The notes under the pieces are model-generated. The model worked only from the letters and a program-made list of their open reading frames with translations. It did not search any database and was not told the DNA's origin. From Streptomyces sp. CB01580 (lineage in GTDB: Bacteria; Actinomycetota; Actinomycetes; Streptomycetales; Streptomycetaceae): a DNA stretch of 64,000 bases. The stretch is from positions 589,779 to 653,778 of the forward strand of contig NZ_LIXJ01000001.1 of the NCBI RefSeq assembly GCF_001905795.1, given 5' to 3'. The translations under genes were made by a program, and so were the position numbers. Of the stretch, positions 17,113 to 24,506 are shown piece after piece (position 1 is the first letter of the stretch; the number at the start of each line of letters is the position of its first letter).

Positions 17113-18183
17113 TCAGCAGCCCTTTCGGCGCAGGGAGTGAAGGTAGGCGGCCGAGCGGCGGGCCGTGGTGAAGGAGTCGATGAGCGGCTGGTCGTGCTCC
17201 ACCTGCCAGTGGTGGTCGCGGCGGCCGGACGGGGTCTCCCCTGCTCGAGCGGAGCCGAGAGCTTGGGGAAGGGTCCTGGTGACGGTGTCCAGGAACCGCT
17301 TGTAGTCGATGTCGCCGTCACCGACGTCGACCATGCGGTAGCCGTCGCGGGCCGTCTCGTCGCGCTCGCCGTCCTTCACGTGGAAGAGCGGGTAGCGGTC
17401 GGGGTGCTTCAGTACGTAGCTCAGCGGATCGAAGGGAGCGGGAGTGCCGTCCGGCCGCTTGCCGAACCGGAACCGGCCGACGTGGGCCCAGTAGATGTCC
17501 ATTTCCAGGAAGACCAGGCCGGGGTCGGTCTCGGCGAGCAGGACGTCGTAAAGGCGGACGTCCGGCCGGTCGGCGGCGAAGGAGAACTCCTCGGCGTGGT
17601 TGTGCTGGTAGAACTTCATTCCGCGCGCTCTGGCCGCCGCCCCGTAGGTGTTGAAGTCCTCGGCGGCGCGCTTCCAGGCGTCGACCGTCGTTCCGTAGCG
17701 GAAGGGGCCGGAGGCGGTGCCTATGTGGGTGAGGCCGAGGGCCTGGGCGTCGTCGAGAACCTTGGTGAGGTTCTGCGCGAAGGTGTAGGCGTTCGGGTTG
17801 TTGTCGTCGTGGTAGCCGACGTGGCTGCCTATGCCGCGCAGCCCGTGGTCGTGGGCGAGCCTCCTCAATTGCGCGAGGGTGATGGCGCCGGCCGAACCCT
17901 GGGTGTAGCCGGCGTACTCGACCTCGTCGTAGCCGTACGCCGCCAGTTCGGCGAAGACCTTGGCGAAACCGAGGGTCGCGACCTTGTCGCGGAGCGTGTA
18001 GAGCTGGATCCCGAGGCGGCCGGGCGGCATCAGCGGATCGCCGTGGGGTTTGTCGAGGGCGGCGGCGCCCGGAGCGGCGGCGCCGAGCAGTGCGGCGGCG
18101 GTGGCTCCGGCGGCGACGCCGAGCACGGAACGTCTGCCGAGTCTGCGGGCGAGTTCGGGATCGGCGGGGGTACGGCGGCTCAT
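17113..18183 (-). CDS. Exported sugar phosphate isomerase/epimerase-like TIM barrel protein
   Basis: 356 residues. A twin-arginine-type signal (LGRRSVLGVAAGATAAALLG, about 14-33) with an Ala-rich cleavage region precedes an AP-endonuclease-2/xylose-isomerase-like TIM barrel: GRLGIQLYTLRDK, YDEVEYAGYT, GIGSHVGYHDDN, KFYQHNHAEEF, VFLEMDIYWAHVG, PLFHVKDGERD. The Glu, His and Asp residues of those strands are the usual divalent-metal ligands. Export means it acts outside the membrane, in line with the secreted roles proposed for the ebo cluster that precedes it. Near the C-terminus it contains LPQALGSARAGETP, encoded by a short dispersed repeat (17231-17272). It is 30 bases after the phosphodiesterase gene. 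Confidence 0.88.
   Translation of the reverse strand: MSRRTPADPELARRLGRRSVLGVAAGATAAALLGAAAPGAAALDKPHGDPLMPPGRLGIQLYTLRDKVATLGFAKVFAELAAYGYDEVEYAGYTQGSAGAITLAQLRRLAHDHGLRGIGSHVGYHDDNNPNAYTFAQNLTKVLDDAQALGLTHIGTASGPFRYGTTVDAWKRAAEDFNTYGAAARARGMKFYQHNHAEEFSFAADRPDVRLYDVLLAETDPGLVFLEMDIYWAHVGRFRFGKRPDGTPAPFDPLSYVLKHPDRYPLFHVKDGERDETARDGYRMVDVGDGDIDYKRFLDTVTRTLPQALGSARAGETPSGRRDHHWQVEHDQPLIDSFTTARRSAAYLHSLRRKGC
17231..17272. repeat. 42-base dispersed hairpin repeat, copy A (inside a coding sequence)
   Basis: The core GTCTCCCC(T)GCTC ... GAGC(T)TGGGGAAGG folds as a hairpin. A second copy lies at 36298-36339, differing at about six positions. Here the element is read through in frame and adds about 14 residues to the end of the isomerase-like protein. 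Confidence 0.65.
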
Positions 18184-18213
18184 GCGGGAACTCCTTCGCG
18201 GGACGGGGCGTTG

Positions 18214-19617
18214 TCAGTGCAGTCCGGCAAGTTCGAGGAGCAGGGACTTCACTTCGGTGGCCCGGACGGGTCCGGTGAACGCGTGGGGGGTGGAGCACAG
18301 GATGAGCGGTCCTTCTTCGTCGCTCATGGGAAGGCGGCCGTGGCTGCCTCGAATAGGCGAAGGGTCCAGGGGTACGACCGCCATGCGGTAGCGCATGCCG
18401 ACTTTCTTGCGGGCGACGGCGGTCGCGGCTCTGATGCGGACGTACGGGTCCTGGGGGTCGAGGAAGAGTTCGACGGGGTCGTAGCCGGGTTTGCGATGGA
18501 TCTCGACGAGTTGCGCGAAGTCGGGCGCGCGGGCGTCGTCGAGCCAGTAGTAGTACGTGAACCAGGCGTCCGGGTCCGCGACGGCGACCAGTTCCCCGGA
18601 ACGGGGATGGTCCAGGCCGTTGGCCTTCTTGCCCTCGTCGTCGAGGAGCCGCTCGACGCCCGGGAGGTCCTGGAGGGCTTCGCGGGTCGCCGTGAGGTCT
18701 TCGGGGCGGCGCACATAGACGTGTGCGATCTGGTGGTCGGCCACGGCGAAGGCGCGCGAGGCCATCGGGTCCAGGTATTCCATGCCGTCCTGGGCGTGGA
18801 CCTCCAGGAGTCCCGCGCGGCGCAGGGCCCGGTTGATGTCGACGGGCCGGTCGACGCGGGTGATGCCGTACTCGGAGAGGACGACGACGGTGCGGCCCTC
18901 GCGTCGCGCGTCGTCCAGGAGTGGCGCCATGGCCCGGTCGAGTTCGGCCGCGGCCAGATGGGCGCGGGGATCGTCCGGGCCGTGACGCTGGAGGTCGTAG
19001 TCGAGATGCGGGAGGTAGCAGAGCGCCAGGTCGGGTCGGTGGGTGTCGAGGACGTACCGGGTCACGTCGATGATCCACCGGGAGGAGACGAGGTCCGCAC
19101 CGGGGCCCCAGAAGTGGAAGAGGGGGAACGTGCCGAATCTGTCCGTGAGTTCGTCGTGCAGGGAGGGTGGCCGGGTGTAGCAGTCGGGTTCCTTGCGGCC
19201 GTCCGCGTAATAGACGGGGCGGGGAGTGACGGTGATGTCGGTGTCGGCGCCCATCGCGTACCACCAGCAGATGTTGGCGACGGTGTAGCCGGGGTGGGCG
19301 CGGCGGGCGGCGTCCCAGAGCTTGTCCCCGGCGACCAGCCCGTTGTGCTGACGCCAGAGCAGGATGTCGCCGAGTTCGCGGAAGTACCAGCCGTTGGCGA
19401 CGATGCCGTGCTCGGCGGGACTGGTTCCGGTGAGGAAGGTGGACTGGGCGGCGCAGGTGACCGCGGGGAGCACGGTGCCGAGCGGGGCGCTGGTGCCCGA
19501 GCCCCCCAGGGCCTTGAGGCGGGGCATGTGATCGAGGAGGCGCGGGGTGAGACCGACGACGTCGATGACGAGGAGAGGGGTGGGCGGTGCGGTGCGGGGA
19601 GTCTCGGCCGAGGTCAT
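18214..19617 (-). CDS. eboF: EboF-like nucleotide pyrophosphatase/phosphodiesterase
   Basis: 467 residues from the ATG at 19617, which overlaps the eboE stop (ATGA). It belongs to the alkaline phosphatase superfamily of type I phosphodiesterases: LLVIDVVGLTPRLL opens the fold with the first metal Asp, TCAAQSTFLTGTSPAEHG (about 70-87) holds the nucleophilic Thr, and later VVLSEYGITRVDRPVDIN and FAVADHQIAHVYV supply Asp/His metal ligands. There is no signal peptide. In ebo clusters this member is the usual phosphodiesterase, thought to process a phosphorylated intermediate; its substrate is unknown. The gene is flanked by eboE and the exported isomerase. Confidence 0.88.
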   Translation of the reverse strand: MTSAETPRTAPPTPLLVIDVVGLTPRLLDHMPRLKALGGSGTSAPLGTVLPAVTCAAQSTFLTGTSPAEHGIVANGWYFRELGDILLWRQHNGLVAGDKLWDAARRAHPGYTVANICWWYAMGADTDITVTPRPVYYADGRKEPDCYTRPPSLHDELTDRFGTFPLFHFWGPGADLVSSRWIIDVTRYVLDTHRPDLALCYLPHLDYDLQRHGPDDPRAHLAAAELDRAMAPLLDDARREGRTVVVLSEYGITRVDRPVDINRALRRAGLLEVHAQDGMEYLDPMASRAFAVADHQIAHVYVRRPEDLTATREALQDLPGVERLLDDEGKKANGLDHPRSGELVAVADPDAWFTYYYWLDDARAPDFAQLVEIHRKPGYDPVELFLDPQDPYVRIRAATAVARKKVGMRYRMAVVPLDPSPIRGSHGRLPMSDEEGPLILCSTPHAFTGPVRATEVKSLLLELAGLH

Positions 19618-20792
19618 GGGAGTTCCTTGAGGCCGAGGTCGGACAGGATGTCGCGGGCGAGGGTGAGTTCGGCGGCGATGCCGTCGGCGAGCCGGGCACG
19701 GGATCGGGGGCGCAGGGCGGCCGGGAGCGCCTGCCAGGTGTAGGTCTCGACCTCCAGGTGGGCGGTGAGGGGGCGCGGGCCGCCGACCAGTCGGGTCAGT
19801 GCGGAGCGGAGCACGGGAAGGGTGGAGGTGAGAGGGGGCGTGGGCGGTGCGTGGAGGGGGACGTGGAAGTGGGCGCGCCATGGTGTGCGGTCGGGCAGGG
19901 CCGGGCCGGTGAGGGCTTCGTCGAGGTCGTCGGTGCCGTGCAGGGCTCCGGTGGCGGTGCGGGTGCGGGTCTGGTGCAGGAAGCGGGGTTCGGCGAAGGC
20001 CGCGAGCGCCGAGCGCACCTCGGGGAGGTGGGGATGTTCGGCGTGCAGTGCGGCGGAGAGCTGGGCCTTGGCTACACGGATGCCCGCGGTGTGGAGTGCG
20101 TCGAGGGCGGTGTCGGGGTCCTCGAAGGAGGTGGCCAGGTGGCAGGTGTCGACGCAGATGCCGATGCGTGGATGCCCGATGGCCGCGAGGGGTGTATGGG
20201 CGTCGGCGGTGGTCTCGATCGTGCAGCCCGGTTCGGGTTCGAGGCCGATGCGGATGGACTTGCCGGTCAGCTCGGCGAGGGCGTCGAGGCGTTCCCCGAG
20301 GGTGGTGAGGGCGGTGTGTGCGAGACCGGCGGCCTCGGCGTCGGACGCGAAGGGGGTGCGCCAGGCGATGGGGAGGGTGGAGATGGTTCCCTCGGTGACG
20401 TCGTCCGGGAGGAGCCCGGCGAGGAGGCGGGCGAGGGCGGTGGTGTGGGCGAGCCGTTCGGGATCGGTCCAGTCGGGCCGGTACACCCGGTACTTGACCT
20501 CGTCGGCGCCGAAGCCCTCGTACGGGAAGCCGTTGAGGGTGACGACCTCCAGTCCTCGGCGGTCGAGTTCGGCGCGCAGGGAACGCAGTTCGGACGGGTC
20601 GTCGGTCAGGGCGCGGGCGGCGTCCCGGGCGAGCCAGAGGCCGATGCCGAGGCGGTCTCGGCCGAGTCGGCGCCGGACCGGTTCGCAGTGGTCGCGCAGC
20701 TGGGCGCGCACGCCGTCGAGGGTTTCGGCGGGGTGGACGTTGGTGCAGTACGAGAGGTGGACGGTGGAGCCGTCGGGATGGCGGAAGCGCAT
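19614..20792 (-). CDS. eboE: EboE-like TIM barrel metabolite-traffic protein
   Basis: 392 residues. The opening VHLSYCTNVHPAETLDGV and the motifs RLGIGLWLARDAA, VVTLNGFPYEGFGADEVKY, YRPDWTDPERLAHT, STLPIAWR, IGLEPEPGCTIETTADA and GICVDTCHLATSFEDP are those of the EboE family, a xylose-isomerase-like TIM barrel. The metal-binding Glu (in LEPEPG) and the Asp/His (in VDTCHLA) are present. EboE is essential for scytonemin export in cyanobacterial ebo mutants as a cluster (known for the cluster as a whole), but no reaction is assigned. It overlaps eboF and is 4 bases from eboB. Confidence 0.93.
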   Translation of the reverse strand: MRFRHPDGSTVHLSYCTNVHPAETLDGVRAQLRDHCEPVRRRLGRDRLGIGLWLARDAARALTDDPSELRSLRAELDRRGLEVVTLNGFPYEGFGADEVKYRVYRPDWTDPERLAHTTALARLLAGLLPDDVTEGTISTLPIAWRTPFASDAEAAGLAHTALTTLGERLDALAELTGKSIRIGLEPEPGCTIETTADAHTPLAAIGHPRIGICVDTCHLATSFEDPDTALDALHTAGIRVAKAQLSAALHAEHPHLPEVRSALAAFAEPRFLHQTRTRTATGALHGTDDLDEALTGPALPDRTPWRAHFHVPLHAPPTPPLTSTLPVLRSALTRLVGGPRPLTAHLEVETYTWQALPAALRPRSRARLADGIAAELTLARDILSDLGLKELP

Positions 20793-20796
20793 CGCC

Positions 20797-21645
20797 TCAC
20801 TCCCCGCCGCGCAGGATGGAGTTGCCCTCGTGGAGGGCCGGCGGCGCGGCGGTGTCGAGCCGGAGGCGGCCGCTCTGCCCGTAGAAGGCGACGGGGTTGC
20901 GCCAGAGCACCTGGTCGACGTCGTCCTCGCCGAACCCGGCGGCGAGCATCGCGTCGCCCACCTTGCGTGTCTTGAGGGGGTCGCTCCTCCCCCAGTCGGC
21001 GGCCGAGTTGACGAGGATCCTCCCGGTGCCGTGGGACCGGAGGATCGCGATCATGCGGTCCTCGTCCATCTTGGTGTCGGGATAGATGGAGAAGCCGGCC
21101 CAGCAGCCGCTGTTCAGGGCGTCCTTGACGGTCGTCTCGTTGAGGTGGTCGAGCAGGACCCGTTCCGCAGGGAGGCGGGACTCGCGGATGACGTCGAGGG
21201 TGCGGTGCAGCCCCGCGAGCTTGTCGCGGTGCGGTGTGTGCACGAGGGCGGGCAGGTCGTGGTCGGCGGCGAGCTGGAGCTGGGCGGCGAGGGCGGTGTC
21301 CTCGGCGGGGGTCATGGAGTCGTAGCCGATCTCGCCGACGGCGACGACCGAGTCCTTGACGAGGTAGCGGGGCAGGGCGTCCAGGACGGGGGTGCAGCGG
21401 GGGTCGTTCGCCTCCTTGGGGTTGAGGGCGAGCGTGCAGTGGTGGGCGATGCCGTACTGGGCCGCGCGAAAGGGCTCCCAGCCGAGCAGGGCGTCGAAGT
21501 AGTCGAGGAAGCTGGCGGGCGAGGTGCGGGGCTGGCCGAGCCAGAAGGAGGGCTCCACGAGGGCGCGGACGCCCGCGTCGTACATCGCCCGGTAGTCGTC
21601 CGTGGTGCGGGAGGTCATGTGGATGTGGGGGTCGAAGATGCGCAT
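20797..21645 (-). CDS. eboB: EboB-like TatD-family hydrolase
   Basis: 282 residues. Metal-dependent hydrolase of the TatD type: the first-strand FDPHIHMTSRT (metal His pair, about 4-8), VAVGEIGYDSM (Glu), VHTPHRDK (His), LLDHLNETTVKDAL and the late ILVNSAADWGRSDPLKT with the Asp ligand. In ebo clusters EboB occupies this place and is predicted to hydrolyse a phosphorylated or amide compound; DNase activity of TatD need not apply. Its start overlaps the eboA stop by one base, so it is made with eboA. No signal peptide was seen. Confidence 0.92.
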   Translation of the reverse strand: MRIFDPHIHMTSRTTDDYRAMYDAGVRALVEPSFWLGQPRTSPASFLDYFDALLGWEPFRAAQYGIAHHCTLALNPKEANDPRCTPVLDALPRYLVKDSVVAVGEIGYDSMTPAEDTALAAQLQLAADHDLPALVHTPHRDKLAGLHRTLDVIRESRLPAERVLLDHLNETTVKDALNSGCWAGFSIYPDTKMDEDRMIAILRSHGTGRILVNSAADWGRSDPLKTRKVGDAMLAAGFGEDDVDQVLWRNPVAFYGQSGRLRLDTAAPPALHEGNSILRGGE

Positions 21646-22430
21646 CAGGACTCCTGCGTGGGGGCGGTGGGGCCGGGGAGCTGGGGGCCGGGAGTGGTGA
21701 GGCCGAGAACGCGGGTGATTCCGGCGGGGACGTCACGGCCGGCCGCGATGCGTTCGGCGGCGAAGTCGCCCAGCATGCGGGCGAGTTCGGCGTCGCCACG
21801 GGATCGGCGGCCCAGCCGGGCCACGGCGTCCACGGGGACGCCGCTGAAGAGGCATTTGAGGACCGCGTGGCGCCAGTTGTGCGCGTCGAGGTGGGTGGCG
21901 GCGTACGGGCCGACGGCCGCGGCGATCAGCCGGGTGTCGTTGGTGCGCAGGGCGTCCTCGACGAGCGGGAGGGCGGTGGGGCCGAGGTCCAGCAGGTGAA
22001 GTGCGCGCAGGACGGCGCGCCGCTCGGCCGCGGTGCCCTGTTCGTAGAGCCGGGTGACGACGGGCAGGGCGGCGTGGGCCTCGACGAGCAGCAGGGCGCG
22101 TACGGAGTCGGCGTGCTCCGGTCCGCAGTTCCGGCCGACGGCGGCGTACCGCAGCTCCCACGGGGGTGCGCTGTACGGTCCGACGGGCTGCTCGGCTTCC
22201 TCGTGGGCGGCGGCGTGCTCGGCCTCGGCGAGGGCCTCGTCGAGCCAGGCGCGCGCGGCCCCTCCGAGCCGGGCGCCCAGTTCCTCGCGGGTCAGCAGCG
22301 GCGCCGGGACCGACATCGTCTCCGACGCCTGCACGGACGGCGGGACCGCAGGGGAGGTCGCGTCCGTCGGGCTCGTCGGATCCGTCGGGTTCGTTGCGCC
22401 CCTCGGGTTCATCGCGGGGTTCGTCGGCAT
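21645..22430 (-). CDS. eboA: EboA family protein
   Basis: 261 residues from the ATG at 22430 (AAGGGAG with 7 bases spacing). The first 45 residues are low-complexity Pro/Thr/Ser and should be disordered. The EboA region follows: EELGARLGGAARAWLDEALA, ELRYAAVGRNCG, ARALLLVEAHAAL-like helices, and the family hallmark NDTRLIAAAVGPYAATHLDAHNWRHAVLKCLFSGVP (positions about 165-200) with the His-Asn-Trp-Arg segment. EboA is an all-helical protein named after the cluster; its role is unknown, but it defines ebo loci. Downstream it abuts eboB. Confidence 0.93.
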   Translation of the reverse strand: MPTNPAMNPRGATNPTDPTSPTDATSPAVPPSVQASETMSVPAPLLTREELGARLGGAARAWLDEALAEAEHAAAHEEAEQPVGPYSAPPWELRYAAVGRNCGPEHADSVRALLLVEAHAALPVVTRLYEQGTAAERRAVLRALHLLDLGPTALPLVEDALRTNDTRLIAAAVGPYAATHLDAHNWRHAVLKCLFSGVPVDAVARLGRRSRGDAELARMLGDFAAERIAAGRDVPAGITRVLGLTTPGPQLPGPTAPTQES

Positions 22431-22452
22431 GGCATTGCTCCCTTCGGCGGTG

Positions 22453-23310
22453 TCAGCGGCTCGACGGGCCGTGTGCGCGGAGGAACTCGATGGACGTGCG
22501 GGCGAGTTCGGGACCGGCATGGGAGTGGCGGGGCAGCTCGACGACGGTGAGACCGCGGTATCCGGCGTCCGGGAGAACGTCGAGCGCGTCGAGCACGGGC
22601 GGGAAGTCGATCTCGCCCTGGCCGAACGGGAGGTGTTCGTGGATGCCCCGTCGCATGTCCTCGATCTGGACGTGCCGCAGCCAGGGGGCGGCTTCGCGGA
22701 CGCAGTCGGCGGGCGGGGTGGTTTCCAGGCACTGGCAGTGGCCGATGTCGAGGGTGAGTCCGAGCGGTTCCGGATCGCCGGTGAGGGCACGGAGATGGTG
22801 GAAGTCGTCGAGTGCGGCGAGGAGGTGCCCGGGTTCCGGTTCGATCGCGAGGGGGATGCCGCGCCGGTCTGCGGCTTCCAGGACGGGAGCGAGGGAAGCG
22901 GCGAGGCGCCGCCAGGCGGTGTCGGGGGCGGTGCCCAGCGGCATGGTGCCGCTGAAGCAGTGGACCGCGTGGGCACCGAGGTCGGCTGCGACGTCGACGG
23001 CCCGGACGAGCAGCCGGGTGCGGGCGGCACGGGCGTCGGGATCCGGCTCGAGGAGGGAGGGGCCGTGCTTGCGGCGGGGGTCGAGGACGTAGCGGGCGCC
23101 GGTCTCGACGGTGACGCCGAGACCGAGTTCCTGGAGCCTGGCCGCCACGCGCCGGGTGCGTACGGCGAGATCCGGGGCAAGCGGGTCGAGGTGCATGTGG
23201 TCGAGGGTCAGGCCGACACCGTCGTATCCGAGGTCGGCGAGGAGTGCGAGGGCGTCGTCGAGACGAAGGTCGGTGAGCCCGTTGGTGCCGTAGCCGAAAC
23301 GGATCGTCAT
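22453..23310 (-). CDS. Sugar phosphate isomerase/epimerase-like TIM barrel protein
   Basis: 285 residues from the ATG at 23310 that overlaps the eboC stop (ATGA). AP-endonuclease-2 type barrel: IRFGYGTNGLTDLRLDDALA, GLGVTVETGARYVLD, HAVHCFSGTMP, IPLAIEPEPGHLLA (metal Glu), LGLTLDIGHCQCLE (Asp and His) and RHVQIEDMRRGIHEHLPFG (His). It has the same general fold as EboE but is clearly a different family member. It lies between eboC and eboA in the operon, so it probably acts on the same sugar-phosphate or cyclitol product. I cannot tell the substrate. Confidence 0.88.
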   Translation of the reverse strand: MTIRFGYGTNGLTDLRLDDALALLADLGYDGVGLTLDHMHLDPLAPDLAVRTRRVAARLQELGLGVTVETGARYVLDPRRKHGPSLLEPDPDARAARTRLLVRAVDVAADLGAHAVHCFSGTMPLGTAPDTAWRRLAASLAPVLEAADRRGIPLAIEPEPGHLLAALDDFHHLRALTGDPEPLGLTLDIGHCQCLETTPPADCVREAAPWLRHVQIEDMRRGIHEHLPFGQGEIDFPPVLDALDVLPDAGYRGLTVVELPRHSHAGPELARTSIEFLRAHGPSSR

Positions 23311-24506
23311 GTGGGGTTCACCTTCCGGGCGAGGGCGCGGGCGAGCGGGACAAGTCCCATGACGGCCATGCCCGTACCGGCCGCCCCGGCGCGTACGGCG
23401 AGAACCGCCTGGAGCGGGATCGCCGCGCGGATACCGGCACCCACGGCGCGCTGGGTGAGCGGTGGGGACGGGTTGAGGGCCGCGTGCAGGAGGGGGCCGG
23501 TGGCGGTGCGGAGATACGCCCCGGTGAGCGCGGTGAGGAGAAGGCGGGTGGCGGGCGCCGGGGGCGGGGACGGGCGGTGCGGTCGGTGCCGTTGGACCAC
23601 GCCTCGCGCGGTGAACGGGAGCGGGTTCGTGGCCCGCCCGGCGCGCGGGACAGGGCCCACGGCCCCTGCCTGTTCGCATGGGTCGCACCGCTCTCGCAGG
23701 ATCGTGGCGCCGAGTGCCGCCGTGGTCGCGAGCGCGGCGAGGGTGACGGCGGTGGAGCCGCCCCGTGCCTCGTGCCGGGAGACGGCGGTGACGGCGTAGG
23801 TGTGCACCCCGAGCAGTCCGGCGGCCGGGAGGGCGGCCCGTACAAAACCACCGGCCCCGGCAAGGCCACCGACGTGTACGGGGACACCGGCCCGTACGGA
23901 TCCGCCGGCCCGTACGAAGCCGCCGGAACGCGGCGCAGCGGGCCCGCCCGTGACCGCGCCGCTGTCCGTGTTCGGGCCGGAGCACGGTTGTGAGCCGGTG
24001 CGTGTGCCCGTACCGGTACCCGCCGAGCACCGCCCCTGCTCTGTCGTACCCGGTGTCGCGGTGGCCGTGGCGGCGGCTCCCAGCAGCAGGTCGAGGGCGC
24101 GTGCCGCCGCCATCGCCGCCGGTCCGGCCGGGGTGTGCTTGAGCCGGAGGTCGTACGCCCAGACGGTCGCCGCAAGTCCCGTGGCGACCACGAGGGCAGG
24201 ACGGCCGGCCCGGGCCGCGAGTCCGAGCCCGGCGGCCGTCAGCGCTCCCGCCGCCGCAAGGGCCGCACCGGGGGCGATGCGCCCCGAGGGTATGGGGCGG
24301 TGCGGGCGGTCGACGGCGTCCTCCTCGCGGTCGGCCCAGTCGTTGAGCGCCATGCCCGCCTCGTACAGGCAGAGCGAGGCGCCCATGGCGAGCGCGGTGC
24401 CCCGGCCGGGGCTCCTTCCGGTGGCCGCCGCCCCGGCGAGCGCGTCACCGGGAACGGTGAACAGCGCCGAAACCCGCAGCAATTCCGCCCAGGCGCGGGC
24501 CGTCAC
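23307..24506 (-). CDS. eboC: EboC-like UbiA-family prenyltransferase with low-complexity insert
   Basis: 399 residues, about 100 more than usual. Polytopic membrane protein with the UbiA Asp-rich motif NDWADREEDAVDRPHRPIPSG (about 56-76, NDxxDxxxD). The second Asp-rich motif is less clear (YDLRLKHTPAG, about 120-130). About residues 150-235 are an insert of Gly, Thr, Val and Ala with near-repeats (GGFVRAGGSVRAGVP), not typical of the family and likely a loop between helices. EboC is the prenyltransferase of ebo loci and is thought to build a prenylated membrane carrier or product. The start overlaps the stop of the upstream cyclase (ATGA). Confidence 0.85.
   Translation of the reverse strand: MTARAWAELLRVSALFTVPGDALAGAAATGRSPGRGTALAMGASLCLYEAGMALNDWADREEDAVDRPHRPIPSGRIAPGAALAAAGALTAAGLGLAARAGRPALVVATGLAATVWAYDLRLKHTPAGPAAMAAARALDLLLGAAATATATPGTTEQGRCSAGTGTGTRTGSQPCSGPNTDSGAVTGGPAAPRSGGFVRAGGSVRAGVPVHVGGLAGAGGFVRAALPAAGLLGVHTYAVTAVSRHEARGGSTAVTLAALATTAALGATILRERCDPCEQAGAVGPVPRAGRATNPLPFTARGVVQRHRPHRPSPPPAPATRLLLTALTGAYLRTATGPLLHAALNPSPPLTQRAVGAGIRAAIPLQAVLAVRAGAAGTGMAVMGLVPLARALARKVNPT

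Noticed and set aside
16888..19743. Very long open frame antisense to the ebo-like genes
   Set aside because: It is a mirror of high-GC codon bias; the protein has no known motifs while the opposite strand encodes complete EboE/EboF-like and isomerase proteins.
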